From: Sulfurimonas sp.
Lineage (GTDB): Bacteria; Campylobacterota; Campylobacteria; Campylobacterales; Sulfurimonadaceae
DNA: 64,000 nucleotides
Reading direction: 5' to 3'
Assembly: GCA_002899765.1 (NCBI GenBank)
Contig: PPDH01000028.1
Span: forward strand, 140,978-204,977
The position numbers and the translations under genes are program-made. This document shows, piece by piece, positions 37,329 through 47,986 of this stretch. Position 1 is the first letter of the stretch. Each line of letters starts with the position of its first letter. The notes beneath the pieces were generated by a model. That model saw only the letters and a program-made list of their open reading frames with translations. It made no database searches and was not told where the DNA came from.

Positions 37329-38597
37329 CTACACGATTGAGAGCTTATAAAGAAACGCTCTCTCTTTAAAAGATGGGATATCAAGCTCTTGGCGGTACTT
37401 TGCTATCGAGCGGCGAACCATTTTTACACCGAACCTCTCTTCGACTTTTTCATGCAGATATTTATCGCTAAAGGGATTGTTTTTATCTTCGGAGTTTACC
37501 AGCCTCTGAATAAAATTTTTAATCTCCGATGTTGAGACGTTGTTAATCGCATTTGAGAAAAAGTCTTTAAATGCAAACACGCCGTGTTCACACTCAAGAT
37601 ATTTATCGCTTATGGCACGTGATATCGTCGATTCATTAAAACCCAGTTCGTCTGCAACATCTTGAAGTCTAAGGGGTTTGAGTTCTCCTCCCATAAAAAA
37701 CGTATATTGTTTTTCAATAAGCACAAGTCCTACATTATAAAGCGTTGCTTTTCGCAGCTCTAGCAACTTTACAAGTTCACGAGCCTCTTTAAATTTCTGT
37801 TTTGCGAAGTTGTCATATTTGTCAATTTGATTGACTACGAGATCGGGATAAAAATCATGATTGATTCTTATTGTAAAATCATTGTCTTTATATTCAATAA
37901 ACATATCCGGCAGTATCTGCTGCTCCTCTTCCATGTAAGCCAAAGCAGGAGGATTTTTAAGATGTTTTAAAATATCTTTTGCATCATGAAGCCGCGGATG
38001 GTTTAAAAACTTTTCAATCTTTTCAAAATTGATAATAAGTGCGCTCATCAAAATACTAAGCTCATCATCGAGAGTGTAGTCGTTTAGTTGAAATAAAAAA
38101 GACTCTTTATAATCAACCGCTCCCACGCCCGAAGGCTCTAAGTAGGCAAAACGCTGACGAATCTGTTCTACTTTATAAACATCGGTATCTGTCTGTTTTG
38201 CAATCTCTGCAACATCGCCTTCAAAATAGCCCTCATCATTAATGTAAAGTATTATCTGACGCGCAATTTTTTGTGAAATAGGTGTCGGAAAAAGCGGTGC
38301 AGCTATCTGAAAATCAAGTTTTTCATAGAGTGACTCGTTTGATACGCTCATCCATTCAATCTCATCGCTTGAAGCATTAGAGACCCGATTTTGCGACTCC
38401 AAATATGCAAAGTGACTTCTCTGAGACGAACTCTCGGAAACCTCGAAACCTGACTGAACCTCAAGACATGGATTTTCGTTTGTTATAACTTGAATATGCT
38501 TTTCCAAATCACTTAATGAACACTGTAATAAAGGTAGCCAAGTCTGCATGGAAAGTCTGGGTAACTGTTTTTGTTTAAAGCTGTAATTTTGTTTCAC
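37329..38597 (-). CDS. rpoN: RNA polymerase sigma-54 factor RpoN
   Basis: A 422-residue sigma-54 factor. Region I is Gln/Leu-rich (SFKQKQLPRLSMQTWLPLLQ). The core-binding and DNA-binding domains follow, with the helix-turn-helix LQDVADELGFNESTISRAIS. The C-terminal RpoN box appears as VRRSIAKYRQELDIPS. It recognises GG-N10-GC promoters and needs NifA-type activators. It sits inside the nif region rather than next to flagellar genes. Whether it is the only copy in the genome cannot be seen here. Confidence 0.93.
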   Translation of the reverse strand: MKQNYSFKQKQLPRLSMQTWLPLLQCSLSDLEKHIQVITNENPCLEVQSGFEVSESSSQRSHFAYLESQNRVSNASSDEIEWMSVSNESLYEKLDFQIAAPLFPTPISQKIARQIILYINDEGYFEGDVAEIAKQTDTDVYKVEQIRQRFAYLEPSGVGAVDYKESFLFQLNDYTLDDELSILMSALIINFEKIEKFLNHPRLHDAKDILKHLKNPPALAYMEEEQQILPDMFIEYKDNDFTIRINHDFYPDLVVNQIDKYDNFAKQKFKEARELVKLLELRKATLYNVGLVLIEKQYTFFMGGELKPLRLQDVADELGFNESTISRAISDKYLECEHGVFAFKDFFSNAINNVSTSEIKNFIQRLVNSEDKNNPFSDKYLHEKVEERFGVKMVRRSIAKYRQELDIPSFKERAFLYKLSIV

Positions 38598-38733
38598 TGT
38601 TTTATCTTCTTTATAACTTATAACATATATAAATTATATTTTTTTTTGTAATATAAACAATCATATAATTTTTTATTTTATATACAAATTCATATATTAT
38701 TCTAAAATATTACAAGTTATAAATCTTAATTTT

Positions 38734-39849
38734 TTACAATGAAGTTGACAAGCTTTTTCTAAATAATAATAAAGCCAATGTAAAAAATACCAATCCTATT
38801 GCAAAGATAGCAACTAAATTTAACCATACAACATCAAGTTCAGCACCCCTGTAAAGTACCGCCTGTGCCATGCTTACAAAGTGACTTGTTGGAGTGAAGT
38901 ACATAATTTTTTGTAAAACTATCGGCATACTTTCATACGGGGTAATTCCACCTGATAAAATTTGTAACGGAAGGATGGTCAAAATAAATATCAAACCAAG
39001 CTGCGGCATCGTGCGTGCGATAGTTCCCATAAAAATTCCCATAGAAGTGGTGGCAAACAGAACTAAAAAAGTCCCAAATAAGAAGAGAAATTTAGAGCCT
39101 GTAATAGGAACCTGCAAAAACCCTTCTACAACAAATATTAAAGATAACGCTGTGGCTACCAATACAACCAAACCCATAGACCATACCTTTGCTAACATAA
39201 TTTCTATCGCATTTAAAGGCATAACCATTAGATGTTCTAATGTTCCATGTTCCCTCTCCCGTATAAGGGCAGCTCCTGTCAGGATAATAGATAATAAAGA
39301 AATCATACTGATAATCTCCATAACTCCGCCAAACCAACTGCTTGTAAGATTCGGATTATATTTCATTCTCGTAACTATTCCTACGGGGAGGATATTGCTT
39401 ACTTTTAAAAAACTCATAATTTCAGCATTTATAATATTTTGGATATATCCGGCACCGATACCTGCCTGAGTCATGCGGGTAGCATCTATGCTAACCTGAA
39501 TTATAGGTCGTTTACCGGAGATAATCTCTTTTTCAAAATCTACGGGAATTGTAACTACAAAAGTATACAAACCTGCATCTAATCCAATATCACCTTGTTG
39601 GGATGAGATAAGTTCCGGAGAGTTAAAGCGCGGTGGATAAAAGTCATTGATAATGCGACTCGAAAGAGTTGAGTGGTCTTCATCAACAAAAGCAATCGGT
39701 GCATTATGTAATTAAGTAGATGTGGCTGTAGCCCCAATATAAATTGCAAATGAAAACGAATATATAATCAACACTACCATCACTTTATCATGCCATAGAC
39801 TACGAAGTTCTTTTATGCCAAGACGATAGATATTATATAAATATTTCAT
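38734..39849 (-). pseudogene. ABC-2 type permease (YhhJ-like), interrupted by in-frame TAA
   Basis: ATG at 39849 overlaps the rbbA TGA. The 372-codon frame has a TAA at 39712-39714 after residue 45 (GATATST-stop-LHNAPIAFVDED). The N-terminal helix, the periplasmic domain (QVSIDATRMTQAGIGAGYIQ) and five C-terminal transmembrane helices with LIREREHGTLEHLMVMPL match E. coli YhhJ along its length. It would pair with RbbA as the second permease of the exporter. The stop lies between helix 1 and the periplasmic domain, where E. coli YhhJ has Ser or a neighbouring polar residue. Confidence 0.82.
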
Positions 39850-42575
39850 CAATTTTCCTGTTTTTTTAACAATAACATACTTAGGATTGTAATTACAATA
39901 GCAGCTGCACCTAAAGCTAAGAAATCTCTATATAAATCACTAAACTCCAAAGCTTTGTTAAAAATCCCTCGACTGATATTGATAAAATATGTCGCTGGAA
40001 AAATTGTTCCAATCCATGCACCAACACCTTCGAGGGAAGAGACTGGGTCTTTTATGCCTGAAAAATTTACGGTAGGTAAAAGTGTCAAAATAGCAGTACC
40101 AGCAAGAGCTGCAATCTGTGTCTTAGTAAACGATGACATCATAAATCCCATTCCTGTCGTGATGGTTACATAAATCAAAGCCGCTAAAGTAAGTGTAAAT
40201 ATACTTCCTTTTATAGGTACACTAAATACAACAACTGCAAGTGCAATAAGTATCAAAAAGCCAATCATACTGATAACTACATATGGCAGTTGTTTGCCTA
40301 TTAAAAATTCCAATCTGCTAACAGGAGTAGCATAGAAATTAATAATAGATCCAAGCTCTTTTTCACGAACCACACTCAAAGCCATTAAAATAGATGGAAT
40401 AAACATTAAAAGCAATGGTACAACGGCAGGAACAATAGCATAGATACTTTTAAAATCCTGATTATATCGATAACGCATATCAATATTTGTCGCAGAAAGA
40501 GAAGGTGTATACCCCAGTGTTTGCCGTGCAAGTTGTTGCAGATAATCATAGTGTATTCCCTGCATGTAGCCACGTATAGTTTCTGCGCGTAATGGCATCG
40601 CTCCGTCAACCCACACAGCTATTTCAGTATAACGTCCACGCTTTAGATCTTTACCAAATCCTGGAGGGATTACAACCGCAACCGACAGCTCGCCACTTTT
40701 CATCCTTAAATCAAGTTCATCAAATGAGTGCAGACTTGGTTGCTCTAAAAAATAGCGCGAACCTGCGATATTTTGAATATAGTTTCGGCTCTGAGGCGTG
40801 TTGTCCTGGTCAAGAACTCCAAAGCGTAAATCTTCAACATCCATAGTTAGACCAAAACCAAGAATTAACATCAATATGCCTGTACCAAGTAAGGCAAAAA
40901 CGAGTCTTACCGGATCCCGCATAAGCTCAAGCGATTCTCGATAAGCATACCCAAGCAGACGCAATGAACTAAAAAAACGATTTCCTTTAGAATGTATATA
41001 CTGAGATAGTTCAAGCTCTGCTTTTGGTTCTTTTATATCATCTTTGTACTCAGCCTCTTCAAGAAAATCAATAAAAGCTTCCTCTAATGTACTTTTTTTA
41101 CGTAAAGCGATGAGAGCTTTAGGTGTGTCACTTGCCAATACTTTTCCCTGATGCATCAAAGAAATTCTGTCACATCTCTCACCTTCATTCATGAAGTGAG
41201 TCGATACAAAAATTGTTACCCCGTCATTTCTGGAAAGGTCTATTAAAAATTCCCAAAAGCTATCTCTGGAGATAGGGTCAACTACAGATGTCGGTTCATC
41301 CAAAATCAGCATCTCAGGCTTATGCACAACAGCTACAGCCAAAGAAAGTCTCTGTCGAATTCCTAAAGGAAGAGAATCCGGATTTATGTTTTGATAAGGT
41401 TTCAATCGAAAACGAGTTAACATCTCTTCTACGCGTTCCTCTATTTTATAACTGGGTATATGGAAAAGTTGAGCGTGTAACAGCATATTTTGATATACGG
41501 TCAGTTCGGAGTAGAGAGAAAATGCCTGTGTCATATAGCCGACACGATTACGAGTAAGTACATCATTAGCTTTTGATGGTTCCCCAAAAAGCCATGCTGC
41601 CCCATCTGTAGGTGACAGCAAACCTGTGAGCATTTTCATAGTAGTTGTTTTTCCGCAGCCGTTAGAACCTAAAAATCCAAAAATTTCTCCACGCCCTATA
41701 GTAAAACTGACATGATCTACAGCCGTGAAATTTCCAAATTTCATGGTTAAATCTTCGGCTACAATTGCTGATTTTTCAGAATCGGCATCAATAACTCTCG
41801 GTGGAATAATAAGTGTCTTATGAGCACTTCTTTTTGCTTCTGGTAAGAGTTGTATGAAAGCCGCATCTAGATTTGTAGAACCGGTCTTGTCTAATAGTTC
41901 TTTTGGCGTACCTTCGGCAAGCACTTTCCCATCATCCATGGCAATAAGCCAATCAAATCTTTCAGCTTCTTCCATGTATGCTGTTGCCACTATGACACTC
42001 ATACCTTCTCTTCGTTCGCGAATACGGTCTATTAACTCCCAGAATTGCCTTCTGGATAAAGGGTCTACACCAGTTGTAGGCTCATCAAGAATAAGCAAAT
42101 CCGGATCATGGATGAGAGCACAGCATAGTCCAAGTTTTTGTTTCATACCGCCGGAGAGCTGAGCGGCAGGACGATCTTTAAACTGTGATAAGCCGGTACT
42201 ATCAAGGAGTTCTTCTATTCGCGATTTACGTTATTCTTTTCCTTGTCCAAATAAGCGCCCGAAAAAATCTATATTTTCAAAAACTGACAAAGACATGTAG
42301 AGGTTTTTTCCAAGTCCTTGAGGCATATAGGCGATACGCGGACAAACAGCTTCCCGGTATCGCTTGCTCTTCATATCCCCTTCAAAAACATCTACCGTAC
42401 CTTCTTGAATTGCACGGACACCAGATATGATAGCCAATAAACTCGATTTCCCGACACCGTCTGGACCGATAAATCCGACCATACAACCAGATGGAATTTC
42501 AATACTGACATTATCTACGGCAATATTTTCTCTGTAGTGGTGAGAAACACTTACTAACCTGGCTATTGTATTCAT
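39849..42575 (-). pseudogene. rbbA: RbbA-like double-ATPase ABC exporter with C-terminal permease, interrupted by in-frame TAA
   Basis: A 909-codon frame with TAA at 42231-42233. Two ABC ATPase domains are present: the first with Walker [10 protein letters not shown] and signature LSGGMKQK, the second with GSNGCGKTT and signature [14 protein letters not shown]. An ABC-2 permease domain with six helices follows at ~530-905. The stop splits GQGKE and [14 protein letters not shown]. In E. coli RbbA this reads SKEERQRRIDELL, so the lost residue is Glu and one G-to-T change explains it. It follows hlyD and overlaps the YhhJ-like permease. Confidence 0.85.
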
Positions 42576-42577
42576 AG

Positions 42578-43588
42578 TTATTTAGAAGTAGTTGATAGTA
42601 AATTATCTGGCTCTTCACTCAAAGAAATCGGCCAGGGAGTCGTTTCGTCCAATCTTACATAAGCCACTCCGGGAACACCGCTATTTATGTGATGTGTACC
42701 GGATTTCAAGAAATTTGCATCAATCTTGATTTTTACTCTAAACATAAGTTTTTCCCGTTCTGCCTGCGTTTCAATCTCTTTTGGAGTAAATTGCGCATCA
42801 GGTGAAACAAAGGATACACTTGCAGGAATGATAGTATCGGGAAATGCATCAAGTTTAATTCTGGCTTCAGAACCGATTTTAACACGCCCAACTTGAAAAG
42901 TAGGAAGAAAAATCGTCATGTATACATCATTTAAATCAAGGATGGTTAATACTTTTCCACCTGCACCAATCACTTCTCCGGATTCTATCAGTTTGTATAA
43001 AACACGCCCATCTATCGGAGAGTATAATATACAGTCATTCAGGTTAGCCTCAATAGTCTGTGTCTGAGCGATAAGTGCATTAATAGCACTGTCTGCACCT
43101 ATTACTTGTGCTTTTGAAGCGAGAAGGGCTGCCTTCATCGTTGCTAATACTGTTTCATTTTGCTGCAGTTGCACTAGTGAAATGTTATTATTTACATATA
43201 AATTTTTAGAACGCTCAAAATTTTTCTTGGCGAGGGCTACTTCACTTTCATATTGTTTTACTAAAGCCAGAGTATAGTTTTTATTTTGTCTTTCCTGTTC
43301 AACCTGTGCTTGGGCCTGTTTAAGTCTAGCATCAAGTTCAGCAGTATCAAGCCTCGCTAAAATTTGACCGACTTTTACTGTCTCACCCTCTTGCGCTAAA
43401 ACTTCAACAACTCTTCCAGGCAGTTTTGTTGCTAAATCATATTCAGTAGCTTCAAGTCGTCCATTTCCAAATACAAACACTTCCGCAAGGGCTGGTTTAC
43501 TAAAATACTTCACAGCAAAATTACCGGCCACTACGATGATTACAGCAATAACAGCATAAGCTATCCATTTAAAAATTTTATTATTCAT
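42578..43588 (-). CDS. HlyD family membrane fusion protein (YhiI-like)
   Basis: A 336-residue periplasmic adaptor with an N-terminal membrane anchor (~8-27). The barrel-sandwich lipoyl halves are [20 protein letters not shown] and [20 protein letters not shown], joined by a long coiled coil, then a beta-barrel region. It joins the RbbA/YhhJ exporter in the inner membrane to the TolC-type protein. It overlaps the upstream outer-membrane gene by four bases and lies two bases before rbbA. Confidence 0.9.
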   Translation of the reverse strand: MNNKIFKWIAYAVIAVIIVVAGNFAVKYFSKPALAEVFVFGNGRLEATEYDLATKLPGRVVEVLAQEGETVKVGQILARLDTAELDARLKQAQAQVEQERQNKNYTLALVKQYESEVALAKKNFERSKNLYVNNNISLVQLQQNETVLATMKAALLASKAQVIGADSAINALIAQTQTIEANLNDCILYSPIDGRVLYKLIESGEVIGAGGKVLTILDLNDVYMTIFLPTFQVGRVKIGSEARIKLDAFPDTIIPASVSFVSPDAQFTPKEIETQAEREKLMFRVKIKIDANFLKSGTHHINSGVPGVAYVRLDETTPWPISLSEEPDNLLSTTSK

Positions 43589-45930
43589 TTGTTTATTTCC
43601 TTTCTTTCATTATTTATAGAAGATTTCATACGTTCAAGCAGTTTTTCATTACCTGAGTCGTCTAAAAACAAATCAAATGCGGCAATATCTCGTTGCAATT
43701 GCAATCTATCTATCATATAGCTATATACAGTATTTACTGAAGATTGATCTGCAATTAAGCTCGCATTCTGAGCGGTAAGTAAATCACTCATGGAGCGCGT
43801 TCCTTGTGCATAATTTTCTCTGACTATATAAAAACTTTTTCGTGCTGCTTCTGCCGCTTCGCTTGAAAGTGCTATCGAAGGATAACTTGCTCCGATTGTA
43901 TGCAAATCATTGCGTATGCGTTGTTCTATTAGAGATTTTTCTTTATTATAGTTCACTTCTAGTTGTTGCAATTTTAATTGTGAGCGGGAGGTTCTGGCAT
44001 TTCTTGCTCCACCTTCATAAAACGGTAAAGATATTTTAATCATTGCCTGCCAGTCAGCTTTATTTTCCAAACTTATGCCCGCAACCGGATTTCTAGTTTC
44101 ATCAAATACATATGAAGCTTCACCTATCAAAGCGACATTTGGAGACCAGTATGCTCGCTCATCTGAAAGAAGCTGTCGTCTTTGTGCAGAAATATGAGCA
44201 CTCAACTCATGTAATTTTGGAGAATTACTTAACCCCTCATTAAGCAGAAATTTTTCCATGGCATCATATGATTTATTATCCGTAATCATATTCAATATAG
44301 TTTGTTCGTTTCGTATCTCTTTTGAGTTATCCAATGACGCTGGCTGCGTAATAAATCTATCACTTATTTTACGATTCAAGATTAGGTTAAGCTGATCTTT
44401 TATTTTTTCTACTTCTGCATCAGTCTGCAAAACATTTTGTTTTACAGTTGCGATTGTACTTTGCCAGTAATAGATATCTGATATATCTGCTGTTCCTGCT
44501 TTTACTCTGCCATCAGCCAATTCAAGGTTTGTCCGGGTCAATGCAAGATTACTAAGCTGTATGCTGTGATACGTTTGTGCAACCAAAAGATTTAAAAACA
44601 TAGTTGTAGCCTGTTTGAGCACTTCGAGTTCAAGCATTTTTTGTTGCTCTTCTATGGCTATTTGTAGCTGCTTTTGAATTTCTAAGCTTGCTAATGATTT
44701 TTCAGAAAATAAGAGTTGTTGTAATCTCAATGCACCGACAGTACTTTTTTCAGCATAAAATCCATTTTCTACATAAGGACTGTCATGATTTAACTGTGAA
44801 TAGCTCAGTTCTCCCATAATTTGCGGAAACAAAACTGACCTTACTTCAACAATATTTTCTCTGTTTGCTTCTACTCCCAGTTTATTAGCAATAATTCCTA
44901 AATTTACACGGATTGCCTCCTCTGCAACTGTTTTAAGTGTCATTATCGGTTCTTTCTCTTGCACTTCATTAAGCAGTACGGCATTTTCTAGCAAACTAAA
45001 TTTTATTGCCATATCAATGGAGCGCGCAGTATCCATATTTATTAGAAGCTTTTTTTTCTCATTAAATAAGACAGGCTGTTTAGAGGCTTTTTCACCATGA
45101 AGCACCGCCAACATATTTAATGCAGTACGGCGTGCTCTTCTTGGAAAATCGTTGTAATTTTTAGAAGAAACAAGAAGCCCCTCTTTTACCATTTCTTCAC
45201 CCATAAGTGAATAACTTGGTAATTTGTGTTCTATGAGCCACTGTATTAAACTCTTTTTTGATGCTTTATCCATCCATGACAAAGGTGCAATCATTACAGC
45301 ATCAGTATTCAGCGGTATTTTTGTCATCAAATCTTTATCTAAACTCGAACATGTAATAAAAGTAAGTATCACCCCTTTCTCTTTTGCAGTTGTTATAGCT
45401 TTTTTTGCAGCAGGGAGAAAAAGCTTATATTGCGATTCATCTATCAGCACCGCAATATTTTTGAAAAGGGAAAATTTTCTGAATATCTGAATCTCTTCAT
45501 CCAAAGTTGCCTCACTTGTCAAATAATTCAAATTTTTGGAATTACTGTTATTGAAACCGGAAAGAGATATGTTAAAAACAAATGGAGAAAATGTAGGCTT
45601 GCGTAAAGAAGTTTTTTTGAGAGAGAGCTGACTTGCAATACTGCCGATGAGTAAAACCATATCCACCTCTTTATCATTCTGCAATTTATCAATCGCTTCA
45701 TCCATTTTATCGATTGAGAACTGTGCGTCCAATTGTTTTGCCTCAGGAAATTTAATAATAAATTCTCCCTGAGTTACTTTCTTAATTTCATCTATAAACA
45801 ATGTGCGGGCTTTTGTCAGTTCTTGATTTTTTCCATCCATAACAGTTCCGATTCTAACAACGGATGAAGCAGAAGTACATGTAAACTCACCTATTAATAG
45901 AACAACAAATATGATTATAAATTTCTTCAT
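43585..45930 (-). CDS. TolC-family outer membrane efflux protein fused to an ABC substrate-binding-like domain
   Basis: The start is ATG 45930 (MKKFIIIFVVLL), with AAGAG upstream. A TTG at 45945 would extend it by five residues. After a signal peptide, residues ~25-320 match a periplasmic ABC substrate-binding-like fold (VRIGTVMDGKNQELTKAR, MVLLIGSIASQLSL, AVMIAPLSWMD, PSYSLMGEEMVKEG). Residues ~335-780 carry the two OEP repeats of TolC, with long coiled-coil helices. It is therefore about 780 residues, against roughly 430-490 for plain TolC. It would form the outer-membrane duct of this efflux system, and the extra domain may sense or bind a ligand. Confidence 0.82.
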   Translation of the reverse strand: MKKFIIIFVVLLIGEFTCTSASSVVRIGTVMDGKNQELTKARTLFIDEIKKVTQGEFIIKFPEAKQLDAQFSIDKMDEAIDKLQNDKEVDMVLLIGSIASQLSLKKTSLRKPTFSPFVFNISLSGFNNSNSKNLNYLTSEATLDEEIQIFRKFSLFKNIAVLIDESQYKLFLPAAKKAITTAKEKGVILTFITCSSLDKDLMTKIPLNTDAVMIAPLSWMDKASKKSLIQWLIEHKLPSYSLMGEEMVKEGLLVSSKNYNDFPRRARRTALNMLAVLHGEKASKQPVLFNEKKKLLINMDTARSIDMAIKFSLLENAVLLNEVQEKEPIMTLKTVAEEAIRVNLGIIANKLGVEANRENIVEVRSVLFPQIMGELSYSQLNHDSPYVENGFYAEKSTVGALRLQQLLFSEKSLASLEIQKQLQIAIEEQQKMLELEVLKQATTMFLNLLVAQTYHSIQLSNLALTRTNLELADGRVKAGTADISDIYYWQSTIATVKQNVLQTDAEVEKIKDQLNLILNRKISDRFITQPASLDNSKEIRNEQTILNMITDNKSYDAMEKFLLNEGLSNSPKLHELSAHISAQRRQLLSDERAYWSPNVALIGEASYVFDETRNPVAGISLENKADWQAMIKISLPFYEGGARNARTSRSQLKLQQLEVNYNKEKSLIEQRIRNDLHTIGASYPSIALSSEAAEAARKSFYIVRENYAQGTRSMSDLLTAQNASLIADQSSVNTVYSYMIDRLQLQRDIAAFDLFLDDSGNEKLLERMKSSINNERKEINK

Positions 45931-45931
45931 T

Positions 45932-46516
45932 TTAACTCTTTTCAATAATAGCTAAAAAGCTATCCACAGTTTCTTCGACACTAGACATTAAATCGCCCCC
46001 TGCAACTAGCCAGTACCTTAATCTACCAAGTGTTATTCCGTCATATATAAAGAACATTTCTAAAGGATTTTTCTTGATATACATCATTTGAGACAATGGT
46101 TTCATTACTTGTTCAGCAATATAGGTATACATTTGCATTAATGGATCATCATCATCCAAAGATACATTTAAAAAAAAGGTAGGATCACTAAAACTTTCTT
46201 TTATAGCATTACGATTTTTTATAATGGCAGAAAATTTTATTTCTGTGAGGATTATGAGCATCTTTTTTGGATTAGTATATTTTTCAAATTCTTTTTCAAC
46301 AATAGCCATGTAATAATCTATTTGTCCCATTAAATAGTTATTATAGAGGGCTTCTTTAGAGCCAAACATGGCATAAATGGATCCAACTGAAACCTTTGCA
46401 TTTTTTGCTAATTCGGCTATCTTCATGTTTTCATATCCATCACGGATAAAAAGATTTGTTGCCTCTTCTAATAACAACTCCCTCTTTAGCTCTTGGATTT
46501 TTTGTTTAAATGACAT
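45932..46516 (-). CDS. TetR family transcriptional regulator
   Basis: ATG at 46516 (MSFKQKIQELKREL) is preferred over the 46549 start because AGAGG stands before it and it fits the family N-terminus. The ~194-residue protein has the TetR helix-turn-helix (KIAELAKNAKVSVGSIYAMF, SKEALYNNYL) and a helical ligand-binding half. It heads the efflux operon with stop and start almost touching the next gene, so it probably represses it. A palindrome 54 bp upstream is a likely operator. Confidence 0.9.
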   Translation of the reverse strand: MSFKQKIQELKRELLLEEATNLFIRDGYENMKIAELAKNAKVSVGSIYAMFGSKEALYNNYLMGQIDYYMAIVEKEFEKYTNPKKMLIILTEIKFSAIIKNRNAIKESFSDPTFFLNVSLDDDDPLMQMYTYIAEQVMKPLSQMMYIKKNPLEMFFIYDGITLGRLRYWLVAGGDLMSSVEETVDSFLAIIEKS

Positions 46517-46569
46517 GCTGCCTCTTGTTGAGTAATTTTCTAGAAGCATTATGATACAGACTTACTTAA

Positions 46570-46596
46570 AACTTAATTCATTTTATGAATTAAGTT
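46570..46596. promoter_or_regulatory. Candidate TetR operator palindrome
   Basis: AACTTAATTCAT (46570-46581) and ATGAATTAAGTT (46585-46596) form a perfect 12-bp inverted repeat with a three-base centre, in the promoter region just upstream of the tetR gene. The size and spacing fit TetR dimers, and the identity of the binder is inference. Confidence 0.6.
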
Positions 46597-46756
46597 CTAT
46601 TTAATTTTATTATATAAAATGCACATTTTAAAATTCTGAGAAAGAAATTAGCTCTTAGCAGATGAGAGTTAGTGGTTTATTTTCAAGCACTCTTATAGCG
46701 GAGGTAAATACTCAGGAATGAGTATAAACCATCGCTTTCAAAGAGAGTTGTTTTTT

Positions 46757-47047
46757 TTAATATTTTACACGAACCAAACCGTTTGGCTGGACTATCTTCA
46801 TCTGACATGAAAGACGGGCTTTCGGGCTTGCTTCATTTAACATTTTCATAACTGCTTTTTCTTTGTCGGTTACGCTGCTTAAAAACTCCATACCCGATTC
46901 TACGCTTACGATACATGTACCGCACTCGCCGTCTCTGCATCCAAACGGCAGTGCACTTCCCGATGCTTCAACCACATCTTGAATAGTCTTGCCCGGTTTT
47001 ACGTTAATTGCTAAAAAATCATTTATTATCTCTACGCGTGTTGTCAT
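46757..47047 (-). CDS. Plant-type [2Fe-2S] ferredoxin
   Basis: A 96-residue ferredoxin with the cluster Cys in FGCRDGECGTC and a fourth in LSCQMKI, the usual C-x4-C-x2-C...C pattern. Similar ferredoxins in nif clusters supply electrons to nitrogenase or help cofactor synthesis. The gene is separate from nifZ by the repeat copy B. AAAGGAAAAAAAA precedes the ATG. Confidence 0.88.
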   Translation of the reverse strand: MTTRVEIINDFLAINVKPGKTIQDVVEASGSALPFGCRDGECGTCIVSVESGMEFLSSVTDKEKAVMKMLNEASPKARLSCQMKIVQPNGLVRVKY

Positions 47048-47079
47048 TTTTTTTTCCTTTTTCTATTTAAATTGAGCGC

Positions 47080-47184
47080 TCTGAATAATTAAGTTTTTAG
47101 ATTGCCGCGCTTCTAAAGAAGCTCGCAATGACTGTCATTGCGAGGAGTTTACGACGAAGCAATCTATATTTAATCATAGTATTC
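47080..47184. repeat. 105-bp repeat, copy B (inverted relative to copy A at 31976-32080)
   Basis: Reverse complement of copy A with two mismatches (G/A after CAATCTAT and G/T in ATCAGAG). It contains the same nested hairpins (CTCGCAATGA/TCATTGCGAG) and lies in the gap between the ferredoxin gene and nifZ. It overlaps no reading frame here. Confidence 0.88.
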
Positions 47185-47249
47185 AATTAATTGACTAATT
47201 TATCACTCTTAATAACCCGTTGATTGCAAGATAAATTGCTCTTTGACCA

Positions 47250-47645
47250 TTACTCTCCTTCTCTTTGAGATTTTTCTCTGTTTGCTTTTTCCAGGCTGCG
47301 TTGTTTTCTATGTTCTCTTAGCCAACGCAGCTCCTCTTCTACCTCATCATAACCGTCAATATCGCTGATAGACTCCAACTCTGCCTCGCGGCATCCGTAA
47401 GTTTCGCCCTCCTCGATAAAATGAACCTCATATATGCGAATAACCTGAAGCCAGTCTCCTATAAATTTTACATACCCCTCCGCACCGGGATAAACTAAGA
47501 TTTCATTCGGTTCGCGAAACGGGTTTGAGCCGTCGTTTTTTATGGGTTTTTTAATCCTGACTCTCTCTCCGAGTCTAAATGCAGGGAGAATTTCATCTTT
47601 AGTTGAAGCTGAGATTTGATTGGCTTGTGCATGCGTGAACTCCAT
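47250..47645 (-). CDS. nifZ: NifZ family protein
   Basis: A 131-residue protein with the NifZ core: LGERVRIKKPIKNDGSNPFR, EILVYPGAEGYVKFIGDWLQ and YEVHFIEEGETYGCREAELE. NifZ acts in maturation of the MoFe protein P-cluster. A Lys/Arg/Glu-rich tail follows. Its start overlaps the end of nifW by 47 bp, which is unusual but both frames are supported by family motifs. Confidence 0.88.
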   Translation of the reverse strand: MEFTHAQANQISASTKDEILPAFRLGERVRIKKPIKNDGSNPFREPNEILVYPGAEGYVKFIGDWLQVIRIYEVHFIEEGETYGCREAELESISDIDGYDEVEEELRWLREHRKQRSLEKANREKSQREGE

Positions 47646-47976
47646 TGCTCACCTCCTCTATATCATTACATGTAGTTGATGTCGAACATGTGCTGCAGGC
47701 ACTCGGTTTATCAAAAGTATCCCAAATCTCCGCGGCAGAGGGTGAATATCCGTTTTCAAAGTTTTTATATACGGAGATAAGCGCAAATTTGTAATAATCC
47801 AACAGCTTATCATCCGATTCAAACTTAGCCTGCGCAGCTTTTTCAAGCATCTCGCCGTATTTTTTCATAATATGAAAACGCTTCACATAAACCAATCGTT
47901 CATCATATTCAAGGTCAAAGAAATCAAAAAAATCTTCCGTATCGCTCAATTTATCAAACTCTTCAAGTCTGCTCAT
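47599..47976 (-). CDS. nifW: NifW family nitrogenase-stabilising protein
   Basis: A 125-residue protein. The first ~95 residues match NifW (LSDTEDFFDFFDLEYDERLV, VKRFHIMKKYGEML, FKFALISVYKNFENG-like). The C-terminal ~30 residues are Cys/Ser/Thr-rich and overlap the nifZ start. NifW protects MoFe protein and interacts with NifZ. The order W-Z is typical. Confidence 0.85.
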   Translation of the reverse strand: MSRLEEFDKLSDTEDFFDFFDLEYDERLVYVKRFHIMKKYGEMLEKAAQAKFESDDKLLDYYKFALISVYKNFENGYSPSAAEIWDTFDKPSACSTCSTSTTCNDIEEVSNGVHACTSQSNLSFN

Positions 47977-47986
47977 GACATGTCCT

